DNA of 33,777 nt from a virus. The notes beneath the pieces are model-generated. The model ran no database searches, was not told the origin of the DNA, and saw only the letters and a program-made list of their open reading frames with translations. Of this stretch, positions 5,888 through 12,719 are shown one piece after another. Where the stretch lies: IMG/VR virus record IMGVR_UViG_3300033571_008295, positions 1-33,777 of that record; one strand, given 5' to 3'. The number at the start of each line of letters is the position of its first letter. Within the stretch, counting starts at the first letter, position 1. The position numbers and the translations under genes were made by a program.

Positions 5888-6257
5888 AGGGTTCGAGCAA
5901 CGCCAGCTTGCAAAGAACCTGATTGATTTAGCACCTGACGATAGCGTGGTCAAAATCAGCCCGCGCAATCGGTCATCGCAACAGAATGCTAAACTGCACG
6001 CCATGCTGGCCGATTTGGCAAAGCAGAAACCACAGGGGCGCGAATTGGATGTTGAGACTTGGAAGGGTCTATTTCTCGCTGAGATTGGCCGCCGGGTTAA
6101 GTTCGAGCCAAGCCTTGATGGCACTGGTGTGGTTGCGATGGCACCAAGAACATCAAAGCTGAATGTTAAGGAATTCAGCGATTTGATAGAATGTATTTAT
6201 GCCTATGGCGCAGAGCATGGCATAAAATGGTCGGAAAGGGACAATTACGATGTTTAA
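5868..6257 (+). CDS. ninB: NinB-like recombination mediator, 129 aa
   Basis: Matches the NinB (lambda Orf) family that loads recombinases on SSB-coated single strands. Signature segments: MQTVTLRGFEQRQLAKNLID at the start, PRNRSSQQNAKLHAMLADLA (about residues 37-56), then WKGLFLAEIGRR and a C-terminal FSDLIECIYAYGAEHGIKW. The start overlaps the end of the nuclease gene by 20 bases, and the end overlaps the SSB start by 8, keeping the operon tightly coupled. Confidence 0.88.
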   Translation: MQTVTLRGFEQRQLAKNLIDLAPDDSVVKISPRNRSSQQNAKLHAMLADLAKQKPQGRELDVETWKGLFLAEIGRRVKFEPSLDGTGVVAMAPRTSKLNVKEFSDLIECIYAYGAEHGIKWSERDNYDV

Positions 6258-6672
6258 TCAATGTCAGTTTATCGGAAACTTGGGCGCGGAGCCTGAGATT
6301 AAAGCATTCCAATCAGGCGGGCGCATTGCAAACTTGCGGCTGGCTGTTTCGGAAAGCTGGAAAGACAAAGACACCGGGGAGCGCAAAGAGCGCACCGAAT
6401 GGGTCAGTGTCGTGCTTTCATCTGATGGCCTTGTGAACCTTGCTGACCGCTATTTGCGCAAAGGCACCAAGGTGTTTGTCTCTGGCAAGATGCGCACCCG
6501 CAAATGGCAGGATAGCAATGGCAATGACCGCTATTCGACTGAAATTGTGGTTGGTGGCTTTGATGGCAAGCTGGTCATGCTCAGTGGCAAGCCAGAGGGT
6601 GAAAACCAATTCCCTAAGCAGGATGAGCCAGCTTATCCGTTTGATGACCTAAGTGATGATGTGCCTTTTTAA
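6250..6672 (+). CDS. ssb: Single-stranded DNA-binding protein, 140 aa
   Basis: OB-fold SSB: N-terminal MFNQCQFIGNLGAEPEIK, the RLAVSESWKDKDTGERKERT region, then WVSVVLSSDGLVNLADRYLR and KGTKVFVSGKMRTRKWQD. The C-terminus is the acidic tip FDDLSDDVPF (131-140), the element through which SSBs recruit partner proteins. AAAGGGA precedes the ATG by 8 bases. It would coat single strands made by the exonuclease and during replication, and is the likely partner of the NinB-like protein encoded before it. Confidence 0.95.
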   Translation: MFNQCQFIGNLGAEPEIKAFQSGGRIANLRLAVSESWKDKDTGERKERTEWVSVVLSSDGLVNLADRYLRKGTKVFVSGKMRTRKWQDSNGNDRYSTEIVVGGFDGKLVMLSGKPEGENQFPKQDEPAYPFDDLSDDVPF

Positions 6673-6675
6673 GCC

Positions 6676-6846
6676 ATGAGCGACAAAATCTTAGATGAGG
6701 CCCGCGAACGTGTGGCCGCGAAATATCGAGAAGGGTCTATTTGCTGGCGAGGCGTGATGTCCGGCCAGTGGGATAGAGGCGACTTAATGAGCGCCGCGAT
6801 TAAAGAGGTGGAAAATGAGAAACGCACCAATCGGCAAAACGATTAA
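6676..6846 (+). CDS. Small hypothetical protein, 56 aa
   Basis: A 56-codon frame beginning three bases after the SSB stop and overlapping the next gene by 32 bases, filling what would otherwise be a 140-base gap in a gap-free operon. Product begins MSDKILDEARERVAAKYREG, is charged and helical, and has WRGVMSGQWDRGDLM in the middle. No strong ribosome site, so coupling to SSB translation is likely. Function unknown. Confidence 0.55.
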   Translation: MSDKILDEARERVAAKYREGSICWRGVMSGQWDRGDLMSAAIKEVENEKRTNRQND

Positions 6847-7183
6847 CGCCATTGAATTGGTCGAATTGCTGGCCGCAGGACAATCGGACAAGGAAATAGC
6901 CGAATATTTCGATTGTCACCCAACTGTTGTGGCTCGGCTGCGCAAAACCATGATGGCGGTTAAGCCAACCATCAAGACGAGCATTGCAGCAAAACGTGAC
7001 GATATCCCACCAACGAAAGATTATGTGAATTTGCGGGCCAATGTTAACCTGATGGATGGGTCTGACAGGTTGCTTAAGCGTCAGCTAGAGGTTGGCCTTC
7101 ATTGGCTGGACAAAGCCCGCTTCATTGCCGTGTGCAAAGAAAAGGGCTGGCAGGACAGATTGCCGAAAGGATTGTTAGCATGA
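6815..7183 (+). CDS. HTH domain protein, 122 aa
   Basis: GAGGTGG precedes the ATG. Residues about 12-45 form a Hin/GcrA-like helix-turn-helix: ELVELLAAGQSDKEIAEYF, then CHPTVVARLRKTM. The C-terminal half (about 65-122) is a separate helical region (LLKRQLEVGLHWLDKARF, VCKEKGWQDRLPKG). Probably a DNA-binding regulator; it could control the switch from early to late genes, but nothing in the sequence proves this. Followed without gap by a small coiled-coil gene (ATGA overlap). Confidence 0.7.
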   Translation: MRNAPIGKTINAIELVELLAAGQSDKEIAEYFDCHPTVVARLRKTMMAVKPTIKTSIAAKRDDIPPTKDYVNLRANVNLMDGSDRLLKRQLEVGLHWLDKARFIAVCKEKGWQDRLPKGLLA

Positions 7184-7377
7184 CGGAACAAGAGGTCATC
7201 AAGCGGGCAAAAGCTGCCCTTGCAAAGCAAGAAAAGCTGAAAGCCCAGTTGCGTCAGGTGGATGCGGACATTCGCCAGATTTGCAACGACTATCGGACAG
7301 TCACGAAAACGTGGATTGTCCGGCCAGAAAGCCTAAAGTTTGCGGTTGAGGCCCGCGAAGGCAAGCGGGCAGCATAG
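7180..7377 (+). CDS. Small coiled-coil protein, 65 aa
   Basis: Last gene of the rightward operon. Its ATG overlaps the previous stop (ATGA) and follows AAAGGA by 8 bases. Residues about 5-40 are a continuous charged helix with heptad-like spacing (KRAKAALAKQEKLKAQLRQ, DADIRQICNDYR). The tail is basic. Unknown function; coupling to the HTH gene before it suggests a partner or modulator. It ends right at the edge of the interlocked inverted repeats of the convergent gap. Confidence 0.65.
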   Translation: MTEQEVIKRAKAALAKQEKLKAQLRQVDADIRQICNDYRTVTKTWIVRPESLKFAVEAREGKRAA

Positions 7378-7463
7378 CCCGGTTGCAGGCGGTGATGGGA
7401 ATTGCCACGGGCTGTCCTCGCAGCACCCCCTTTCTTGCAACCGGGGCAGGTTGCATCACCGCC
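7378..7463. terminator. Convergent gap with two interlocked inverted repeats
   Basis: This 86-base gap between the ends of the rightward and leftward units holds CCCGGTTGCA (7378-7387) matching TGCAACCGGG (7436-7445), and GGCGGTGATG (7388-7397) matching CATCACCGCC (7454-7463). Both are perfect 10-bp pairs in A-B-A'-B' order, so they cross and would be alternative stems or a pseudoknot. A smaller GGGCTG/CAG hairpin lies in the middle. The position suggests a bidirectional transcription stop, but neither strand shows a clear T-run. Confidence 0.5.
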
Positions 7464-7613
7464 TTATTTCTTGCGCTTACCAGCCTTTTTCTTGGCTTCA
7501 CGCGCAACGCTTAGAGCGATGGCGATAGCTTGATTTTGAGGCTTGCCGCGCTTCATCTCTTCCTTGATGTTCGCGCTCACGCTCTTCTGCGAATAGCCCA
7601 TTTTAAGCGGCAT
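7464..7613 (-). CDS. Small basic conserved phage protein, 49 aa
   Basis: Last gene of the leftward unit. The product starts [20 protein letters not shown] and continues [20 protein letters not shown] before a Lys/Arg-rich end. This compact pattern (a Lys-rich start, SAN-I, GKPQ-QA-AIALS-AR) is a widespread small phage protein, often annotated DUF6496-like. Basic ends suggest nucleic acid or membrane-surface binding; function unknown. It starts three bases after the previous stop; the ribosome site (GGTGA) is weak and close. Confidence 0.7.
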   Translation of the reverse strand: MPLKMGYSQKSVSANIKEEMKRGKPQNQAIAIALSVAREAKKKAGKRKK

Positions 7614-7616
7614 AAA

Positions 7617-7898
7617 TCACCATTTCACTTTGTCGGCCCAATAGGCAGCCGATAGTTTGCCTTTGGCGATGTTCTTTGCGTGGCGGGCCTTGAATGCCGC
7701 CCTGCGTTCCTTATCCGCCTTGCTTTCGCCTTCGCGTGGCGGTGAACCTTTGACACCCTGCTGACCAAAGCGGATGGTCTTGATGGTGTTGCCTTCTTTT
7801 GCCACGACAACATGGCTCTTGGTGGGATGGTTTGGGGTTTTCTTGGGCTGATTATAACCCTCAAGACGCAGCTTGGTCAGGCGCGGGTCTTTAGCCAT
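7617..7898 (-). CDS. Conserved basic phage protein, 93 aa
   Basis: GGGAG lies 8 bases before the ATG, which directly follows the stop of the o-spanin gene (TAAATG). The protein is strongly basic. The C-terminal third (RAAFKARHAKNIAKGKLSAA, then YWADKVKW) is a motif I recognise from many environmental phage genomes, usually annotated as hypothetical and often near lysis or virion genes. The middle has a short strand region (TIKTIRFGQQGVKG). No signal or membrane segment. A DNA-associated virion protein is possible but unproven. Confidence 0.75.
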   Translation of the reverse strand: MAKDPRLTKLRLEGYNQPKKTPNHPTKSHVVVAKEGNTIKTIRFGQQGVKGSPPREGESKADKERRAAFKARHAKNIAKGKLSAAYWADKVKW

Positions 7899-8258
7899 TT
7901 ACTTTGCTCCCACCTTTAGGGCTTCCTGCCATGCCTCAACAAGCAGCCGATGCTTGGTTTTGCAGTCGCCATATGTCTCAATAAGCGCCTTTTCCCACAA
8001 TATGCGTTCTGGGTCTACCAGAGGCACGGGCGGGTCAGTTAGGTTCTTGCACGGGTGCGCGAGGTTCGCGGGCGGTGCCGGGAGCGTCTGTATCACGGAT
8101 GCTTTCGATGAGCAGCCCGACAGCCCTATCAGGAGGCACAGGGCAATCAGCAGGAGGGGCAGGGATAGTTTTGTAAATTTCCCTAATCGTGTCTGTTCGT
8201 TCGATGGAGCGTCCATCGGCAATATCGCGGGCTTTTTCGTATTCTTGCGCCTTAGCAT
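7899..8258 (-). CDS. Rz1-like outer-membrane spanin lipoprotein, 119 aa
   Basis: Hydrophobic stretch (LSLPLLLIALCLLIGLSGC) ends in a lipobox, LSGC, with C49 as the lipidation site; this marks a lipoprotein anchored in the outer membrane. After it comes a Pro-rich part (LPAPPANLAHP, LTDPPVPL) as in Rz1 proteins, then a C-terminal helix. Its first 224 bases overlap the i-spanin gene in another frame, the classic nested Rz/Rz1 layout. Start chosen at 8258 because a GGGGGTG site precedes it; the ATG at 8216 would give a more usual signal length and is a real alternative. It completes lysis by fusing inner and outer membranes with its partner. Confidence 0.85.
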   Translation of the reverse strand: MLRRKNTKKPAILPMDAPSNEQTRLGKFTKLSLPLLLIALCLLIGLSGCSSKASVIQTLPAPPANLAHPCKNLTDPPVPLVDPERILWEKALIETYGDCKTKHRLLVEAWQEALKVGAK

Positions 8259-8412
8259 CTATCACCCCCTGCATCTGTTCCTTTTGCTTTGCAGCCTTTT
8301 CCAATGCCTTGGAATAAGCTGCATCACATTGCCAATCCCGCACCTTATAGCCACCAAGGAAGCCCACAATCAGCAGGCCGCCCATGATATAAGGTTTGGG
8401 AATGCCAAACAT
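8035..8412 (-). CDS. Rz-like inner-membrane spanin, 125 aa
   Basis: N-terminal membrane anchor (PYIMGGLLIVGFLGGYKV, about residues 7-24) followed by a charged periplasmic coiled coil (YSKALEKAAKQKEQMQG, DAKAQEYEKARDIADG), the standard i-spanin plan. Its start shares one base with the endolysin stop (TGATG), and it overlaps the o-spanin gene. The pair would span the periplasm and fuse the two membranes after cell-wall digestion. Sequence identity to known spanins is usually low, so the call rests on topology, order and the lipoprotein partner. Confidence 0.85.
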   Translation of the reverse strand: MFGIPKPYIMGGLLIVGFLGGYKVRDWQCDAAYSKALEKAAKQKEQMQGVIDAKAQEYEKARDIADGRSIERTDTIREIYKTIPAPPADCPVPPDRAVGLLIESIRDTDAPGTAREPRAPVQEPN

Positions 8413-9023
8413 CAGAGCCAGCTTGCGTATTTCTTGGTTTTGGCGGCGCGGTCAGCGAGGCCATGGGTTCCGCCATTGACCCGCTTTGTCAGGCGCAAGA
8501 TGGCATCGTCATTGATGCCAAGGTCGCAAATCTGCCACAGCTTGTTTTTGTCAAAGAACCAAAGGGCGCTTTCAAAGCACAACTCACCAGCCACCAAATC
8601 AGGGTTGGTCATAACGTCTGGGCGGTTCACATAATTGGCAAATTCTTGATAGTTAGAACGCCCGGTCAATTGGAGCGCCCCCCTGCCCCGAAATGCGAAC
8701 CCCGCGCCTGATGCCTCATCGCCATTGCCCATGCGGTTCGCATAGACCCGGTTGGCAATCTTGGCAGGCTGACGCGCATAAGCATTGGCAAGTGCATCCG
8801 TTGGGAAATACTTGCCGAAAATCTTGCGCAGCCCTTGGGCCGAATAGTTAAGGTTCTCGCTGAAAGCAGTGAAATTGCCGCTTTCATGGGCGGTCTGAGC
8901 AAAGAAATGCGCAGCCCGGTTGCGGTTCAAGTTATAGAATTTGGCGGCGGCCTTCAAAGTGCCGGGGCCAAAAGCCCCGTCAGGCGTAACGCCAATCTTC
9001 GTTTGCAGATTTTTAAGGCTCAT
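8412..9023 (-). CDS. GH19 chitinase-like endolysin, 203 aa
   Basis: Start at the ATG overlapping the upstream stop (ATGA), with GGGGGTGG just before it. Residues 1-30 are a short peptidoglycan-binding-like segment (LKNLQTKIGVTPDGAFGPGT). The rest is a GH19 domain: FFAQTAHESGNF with catalytic E47, FSENLNYS with E56, then RMGNGDEASGAGFAFRGRGA and LQLTGRSNYQEF. Such enzymes cut the glycan strands of the cell wall. No signal peptide is seen, so it needs a holin, most likely encoded just upstream. Confidence 0.92.
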   Translation of the reverse strand: MSLKNLQTKIGVTPDGAFGPGTLKAAAKFYNLNRNRAAHFFAQTAHESGNFTAFSENLNYSAQGLRKIFGKYFPTDALANAYARQPAKIANRVYANRMGNGDEASGAGFAFRGRGALQLTGRSNYQEFANYVNRPDVMTNPDLVAGELCFESALWFFDKNKLWQICDLGINDDAILRLTKRVNGGTHGLADRAAKTKKYASWL

Positions 9024-9595
9024 TGTCCACCCCCAATGTTTGCGCGCCAATTTGGAAAGTCATTTTCGTCCACAACGCCATCGCCGTTTGCATCATAACG
9101 CAAATCATGGCGGTGGATTTCCCAAGGCTGCAATTCGCCATCGCCGTTTTCGTCAAACGGGACATATTCGGCAGCGGGTTCCTCTACGGCTTCAACCGCG
9201 ACAGCAACTTCCGCAGCCGCTGGGGCAGGGGCAATCGGTTCGCTAAGGTCAAGAATTGGCGAAGGTTCTGGGCTGTCAGGTGCGGGCGCAGAAGGGTCAT
9301 CAATTGGCGCAGGCGGGTCATTTGGCGTTTCCTTGCTATCGCGGGCATTCGCGTTAAGGCTCAAGCCACCAAGCAGGCCAACAAAGGCCCCGACGATGGT
9401 TTGAAATGCAGGGTTAATCATCTCAAGCACGGCAGTGCTGTCCACCAACTCATTCGGCATGAACAGTCCAACAACCAAGGCCAGCACGACAACCACAATC
9501 ACCAGTGACAGCGTTGTAATCGCCATGCGGATGGTGAATTCAATTGTGTCGTTGATGCCTTCTTCTTTGCTCTCAAACTTATCAAAAAAACTCAT
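9020..9595 (-). CDS. Two-TM membrane protein with C-terminal EF-hand loops, holin candidate, 191 aa
   Basis: Two membrane segments lie near the N-terminus: about residues 24-46 (LSLVIVVVVLALVVGLF) and 62-80 (AFQTIVGAFVGLLGGLSL). A Pro/Ala/Glu-rich linker (about 90-145) follows. The C-terminus holds two EF-hand-type calcium loops, DENGDGELQPWE (148-159) and DANGDGVVDEND (168-179), spaced as an EF-hand or dockerin pair. It directly precedes the endolysin (ATGA overlap), the usual holin position. AAAGGA precedes the start by 8 bases. Holin function is inferred from topology and place; the calcium-binding tail is unusual for a holin. Confidence 0.7.
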   Translation of the reverse strand: MSFFDKFESKEEGINDTIEFTIRMAITTLSLVIVVVVLALVVGLFMPNELVDSTAVLEMINPAFQTIVGAFVGLLGGLSLNANARDSKETPNDPPAPIDDPSAPAPDSPEPSPILDLSEPIAPAPAAAEVAVAVEAVEEPAAEYVPFDENGDGELQPWEIHRHDLRYDANGDGVVDENDFPNWRANIGGGQ

Positions 9596-9599
9596 CGCT

Positions 9600-10121
9600 T
9601 TAGTCCTTTCCGGCCAAGGGATTTGCGAGGGTCTTAGCTATACGCTCATCAACTTGCTTTTCCAAATCTTTGATGCGCCGCTGTTGGTCTAAGTCCTGCG
9701 CCCTCAATGCGTCAATGATAGCACGTTGAGATTGCAGTGTCTCGCGCTCTGAAACTTGGGTGCGGGCCGACACAGCGTCCACAGTCTGTCTTGCGCTCAT
9801 TACACTGCTGCCCACGCTGCTAGATAGCGATGCAAGGCTGTCTGACAGGTATTTGGTTGTCTCTAGGTTCATCCTAATCATGCGCTCGTTGCTGTCTTGG
9901 CGTTCCTTCATTTTGTTGAATTCATCGCCCATTGACGCATAAGTTGCGGTCACTTCCTGCATGGTCAAGAATTGCTGATAGACTTGGAAGCCAGCCCACA
10001 AACTGCCGACGACAGTTGAGATTGCCGCAAAGATGATGGCAATTTTGCCGCTGCTTAGGCCGCCGACATTGAAGCTAAACCCGTTCTCATCAAACGAGAC
10101 TTTATCTTGTTCATCACTCAT
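9600..10121 (-). CDS. Single-TM coiled-coil protein, 173 aa
   Basis: One membrane segment (GKIAIIFAAISTVVGSLWAG, about residues 26-45) followed by a long helical, coiled-coil region (about 60-170) ending KDLEKQVDERIAKTLANP. The start ATG overlaps the stop of the nidogen-domain gene by 8 bases; a GTG three codons upstream (10128-10130) is an alternative. The topology resembles phage membrane proteins encoded with lysis genes (antiholin or second holin), but similar tail-associated proteins exist. It lies 4 bases before the EF-hand membrane protein, so both probably act in the lysis cassette. Confidence 0.65.
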   Translation of the reverse strand: MSDEQDKVSFDENGFSFNVGGLSSGKIAIIFAAISTVVGSLWAGFQVYQQFLTMQEVTATYASMGDEFNKMKERQDSNERMIRMNLETTKYLSDSLASLSSSVGSSVMSARQTVDAVSARTQVSERETLQSQRAIIDALRAQDLDQQRRIKDLEKQVDERIAKTLANPLAGKD

Positions 10122-11727
10122 ATTGCTCACCCACCATTTCTGCCCATTTTGCGTCTTGCCCGCTCATCATGCGGTAAAGTGCCATATTTGCGTCAGGAAT
10201 GCGCCTGCCCCGATAAATCTCGCGGGGCTCATAAAATGGCGCATCCGGCAATCTAAGCTGCGTATATCCCGAATATCCAACAGGCACCGCCGCAAGCTGC
10301 GTCATTATTTCTTTGTCGCCGCTGTTGATGTCGCCAATATCTGATGGCTCACCGGATGCCATTTCTGTCTGCATTCCGTTCATGCCAAGCAATTCCATCT
10401 GCTGCGCCTGTCCGGCTGGGCTGGACACATCGCCCATGCCCGTTGTCGGGGTCGGCATGAATGTCGGGCCATCCACGATAACAATGTCATAAGTTCCGGC
10501 TGGCGTTTCGGTTGTGGTCTGTTCGCCAATGGATTTGGCAAGTTCGGCATTTGCCGCAGCGACAATCCCTGCATCTTGGACACTAACAGGGATGACCCTT
10601 TCACGCTGGAAGGTGTCGGCATCCTCAATTGCCTCAAGCTGAAAAAATTGCACGTTGCCATCAGAGCGCCTCTCAGGCCCGCTGGACGCAATTTGCGTGT
10701 CTGATAGCCCTGACTGCCCTTGGCCCGATTGTTGCCCTTGTGCGCCGCCCGTCTGGGCCTTTTCTGAGCTATCTGCGCCACTTGAGCCATCGCTTGCCGC
10801 TTGCTCTGCCTCGGCAGGCCCTGCATCGCCACCAGCGGCCAGTGCGGCCACCTCATCTGGGCTTAGGCGCTCTGCATCATCTTCTGCACTGGCAGCTTCT
10901 ACAACCTCAACAGCGGTTTCGTCGGCAGTCTCTTCTGGCTCGGCCACGACTATTTCGACAACAGCGGTTTCTGCAACCTCTTGCTCTGCGATTGCCTCTT
11001 GCACGGCCTGTTCGGCCTGCTGTTGGTCAATTTGCTCTTCAATTGGGTCTTGCTGCGCGATTGGGCTGGCAATCACGGATGGTGCCGCATCAACTGGCGT
11101 GAAGGGCGGTTCTGGCTCTGGTTGTGGCGCGATAGGTGCGCCAAGGGCGACATAGGATGTGTTGTCGAGCAAGTTGACGTTTTGCCCATAAAACAAGGCG
11201 AAGCTATCAGCCATCGTCGGCCCGGTCAGACCAGCCGTGACGTTGTGCCATTGGTTGTTAACATCGCCATAGTTCCATTGCACCTTACCATCAGGGAAAA
11301 GCGCAATTTCAAGCGTGTTGGGCAAGCCAGAGCCATATTCCTGCGTATTATACCATCCAAAGACAGCTTCACTGGCATTGGTGCGATAATATGGGTTGCC
11401 GCCACTAATCAGGTCTGTCCAAAGCCCATAAATGGCATTGCGCGGGGCTTGCTCTATTGGTGAGCCATTGCAGCACAAGTTCCCTATGTCCGCAAATGAC
11501 ACAAAGCCATTTGACGACACCCATGCCTGCGTGAATGTCTGCCCGAAATACTGAAACGGAAAGCCAAGCTGCACAAGGCGCGTGCTGTCATCCCCACCAT
11601 TTAGCGGGGTCATCGTCTCTGGCGCACCGATTATCTGGCCGGGAATTGGCACAGGCGTGTAATCCTGCGCCAAGGCGGGCCAAGCTATCAGCGCCGCGAG
11701 GATTGCGCTGGCTTGTTTTCTTCCCAT
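10114..11727 (-). CDS. Secreted nidogen-like (NIDO) domain protein, 537 aa
   Basis: Signal peptide at residues 1-20 (ASAILAALIAWPALAQ). Residues about 40-200 resemble a NIDO-type beta domain: FPFQYFGQTFTQAWVSSNGF, NAIYGLWTDLISGG, then TLEIALFPDGKVQWNYGDV. The middle (about 210-360) is low-complexity, rich in Glu, Ala, Gln and Ser. The C-terminal part (about 365-537) is compact and ends in a helical region (PDANMALYRMMSGQDAKW). AGAGG lies before the ATG. NIDO domains occur in adhesive extracellular proteins. In a phage it could be a late exported or tail-associated protein; which is not clear from sequence. Confidence 0.65.
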   Translation of the reverse strand: MGRKQASAILAALIAWPALAQDYTPVPIPGQIIGAPETMTPLNGGDDSTRLVQLGFPFQYFGQTFTQAWVSSNGFVSFADIGNLCCNGSPIEQAPRNAIYGLWTDLISGGNPYYRTNASEAVFGWYNTQEYGSGLPNTLEIALFPDGKVQWNYGDVNNQWHNVTAGLTGPTMADSFALFYGQNVNLLDNTSYVALGAPIAPQPEPEPPFTPVDAAPSVIASPIAQQDPIEEQIDQQQAEQAVQEAIAEQEVAETAVVEIVVAEPEETADETAVEVVEAASAEDDAERLSPDEVAALAAGGDAGPAEAEQAASDGSSGADSSEKAQTGGAQGQQSGQGQSGLSDTQIASSGPERRSDGNVQFFQLEAIEDADTFQRERVIPVSVQDAGIVAAANAELAKSIGEQTTTETPAGTYDIVIVDGPTFMPTPTTGMGDVSSPAGQAQQMELLGMNGMQTEMASGEPSDIGDINSGDKEIMTQLAAVPVGYSGYTQLRLPDAPFYEPREIYRGRRIPDANMALYRMMSGQDAKWAEMVGEQYE

Positions 11728-12680
11728 GCTGCTGCCGCCTCTTTGCCAATCTTGCCATTATAAGGGCAAGGGGTGCCTGCCATCTTCATTGCATCAAATA
11801 CCCGCGTGTCCTGACAAAGCAGCGAAACAGCGGCAACGCGCATTCCCATGTCATAGAGCGTCTTGGATAGCTTCAAGGCTTCGCAGTTTTTGTCGCGGAT
11901 GGTCTTGCCGCCAGAGATGCCAAAGATTTGCGTCTGCACAGCCCCTGACACCCCTGTTGTGCAAAGGTCTTGGCTGTAAGACATCATGCTTGGCGCAATG
12001 GCGCTGGGCGGCGGTGACTTGACGTTCTGGTCAATCACCTGCCGATTTACGCTTTCGCTATAGCTTTTGCTGTCAGAGACATTGACGTTTTTGTTTTCAT
12101 TGACGTTGGTGGCCTCAGAGACAGACCGATTTTCGTTGATGTTCGTGTTAACGTTGGTGCTGGTCGAGCGACTATCCGAGACGTTGGTATTGATATTTGT
12201 GTTGAGGTTCTCAGATGTGCTGGTCGAGACATTCGTATTGAGGTTGCTCGATGATGAATTGCTCTCGTTAAAATTGCGGTTGGTGTTGAGGTTGGTTGAT
12301 GACGATGTGCTTTCGTTGACGTTTCGGTTGGTGTTGTTGCTGGTGCTGTTAATCGTGCTGTTGCTGTTGACAGTCTGATTAATCGTGCTGGTCGAAACAT
12401 CGGTATTGAAATTATTATTGGTCGCCGTGCTGGTTGAGGTATTCGTGTTAATGTTGCGCAACGTGCCAGATTGAATGTTATAATTTGTGTTCGTGCTGGT
12501 CGATGTGCTTGTTGATACGTTGTTATTGGTATTCGTGTTTGCGTTGGTTGAGGTTGAGGTGTTGACGTTGGTATTTGTCGCAGTTGAATTTGTCGTCGTG
12601 TCATAGACATAGTTTGTCGATTGCGCGGCAACCAAGCTGGACACAGAAACAAGGGAAAGAAAGGCAAGTCGGAGTTTCAT
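11688..12680 (-). CDS. Secreted Asn/Thr/Ser-repeat protein, 330 aa
   Basis: Signal peptide (LRLAFLSLVSVSSLVAAQ). Residues about 22-212 are almost entirely Asn, Thr and Ser with scattered Val, Ile and Leu (for example NTNVSTSTSENLNTNINTN), suggestive of stacked short beta strands. The C-terminal domain (about 215-320) is different: SPPPSAIAPSMMSYSQDLC, AVQTQIFGISGGKTIRDKNC, YDMGMRVAAVSLLCQD, with five cysteines that may pair outside the cytoplasm. I have an impression of similar C-terminal domains in other aquatic phages, with unknown function. The end overlaps the nidogen-domain gene by 40 bases. No clear ribosome site. Confidence 0.65.
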   Translation of the reverse strand: MKLRLAFLSLVSVSSLVAAQSTNYVYDTTTNSTATNTNVNTSTSTNANTNTNNNVSTSTSTSTNTNYNIQSGTLRNINTNTSTSTATNNNFNTDVSTSTINQTVNSNSTINSTSNNTNRNVNESTSSSTNLNTNRNFNESNSSSSNLNTNVSTSTSENLNTNINTNVSDSRSTSTNVNTNINENRSVSEATNVNENKNVNVSDSKSYSESVNRQVIDQNVKSPPPSAIAPSMMSYSQDLCTTGVSGAVQTQIFGISGGKTIRDKNCEALKLSKTLYDMGMRVAAVSLLCQDTRVFDAMKMAGTPCPYNGKIGKEAAAAWEENKPAQSSRR

Positions 12681-12719
12681 GCGGCACCATTTTGCTGCTA
12701 TCCGGCAAGCCCTGCGCTT

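Noticed and set aside
7873-8634. Rightward frame of 253 codons over the lysis genes
   Set aside because: It lies opposite spanin genes already overlapping on the leftward strand, has no start site and shows no domain pattern.
10655-11155. Rightward Ala/Ser/Cys-rich frame of 166 codons
   Set aside because: Antisense of the low-complexity Glu/Ala/Gln region of the nidogen-domain gene; no ribosome site.
12067-12378. Rightward frame rich in Leu, Val and Ser resembling membrane helices
   Set aside because: Antisense reading of the Asn/Thr/Ser repeats; hydrophobicity is a codon artefact.
12047-12667. Long second frame (206 codons) within the Asn/Thr/Ser-repeat gene
   Set aside because: Its Thr/Pro/Gln/Arg composition is the frame-shifted reading of the same repeats; no start signals, whereas the chosen frame has a signal peptide and a cysteine-rich domain.
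12698-12706. Extra copy of the 9-mer GCCGGATAG (leftward strand) before the Asn/Thr/Ser-repeat gene
   Set aside because: It matches one arm of the pseudoknot at 21200-21237, but a single 9-base match in a 33-kb window is expected by chance at appreciable frequency and has no partner arm nearby.
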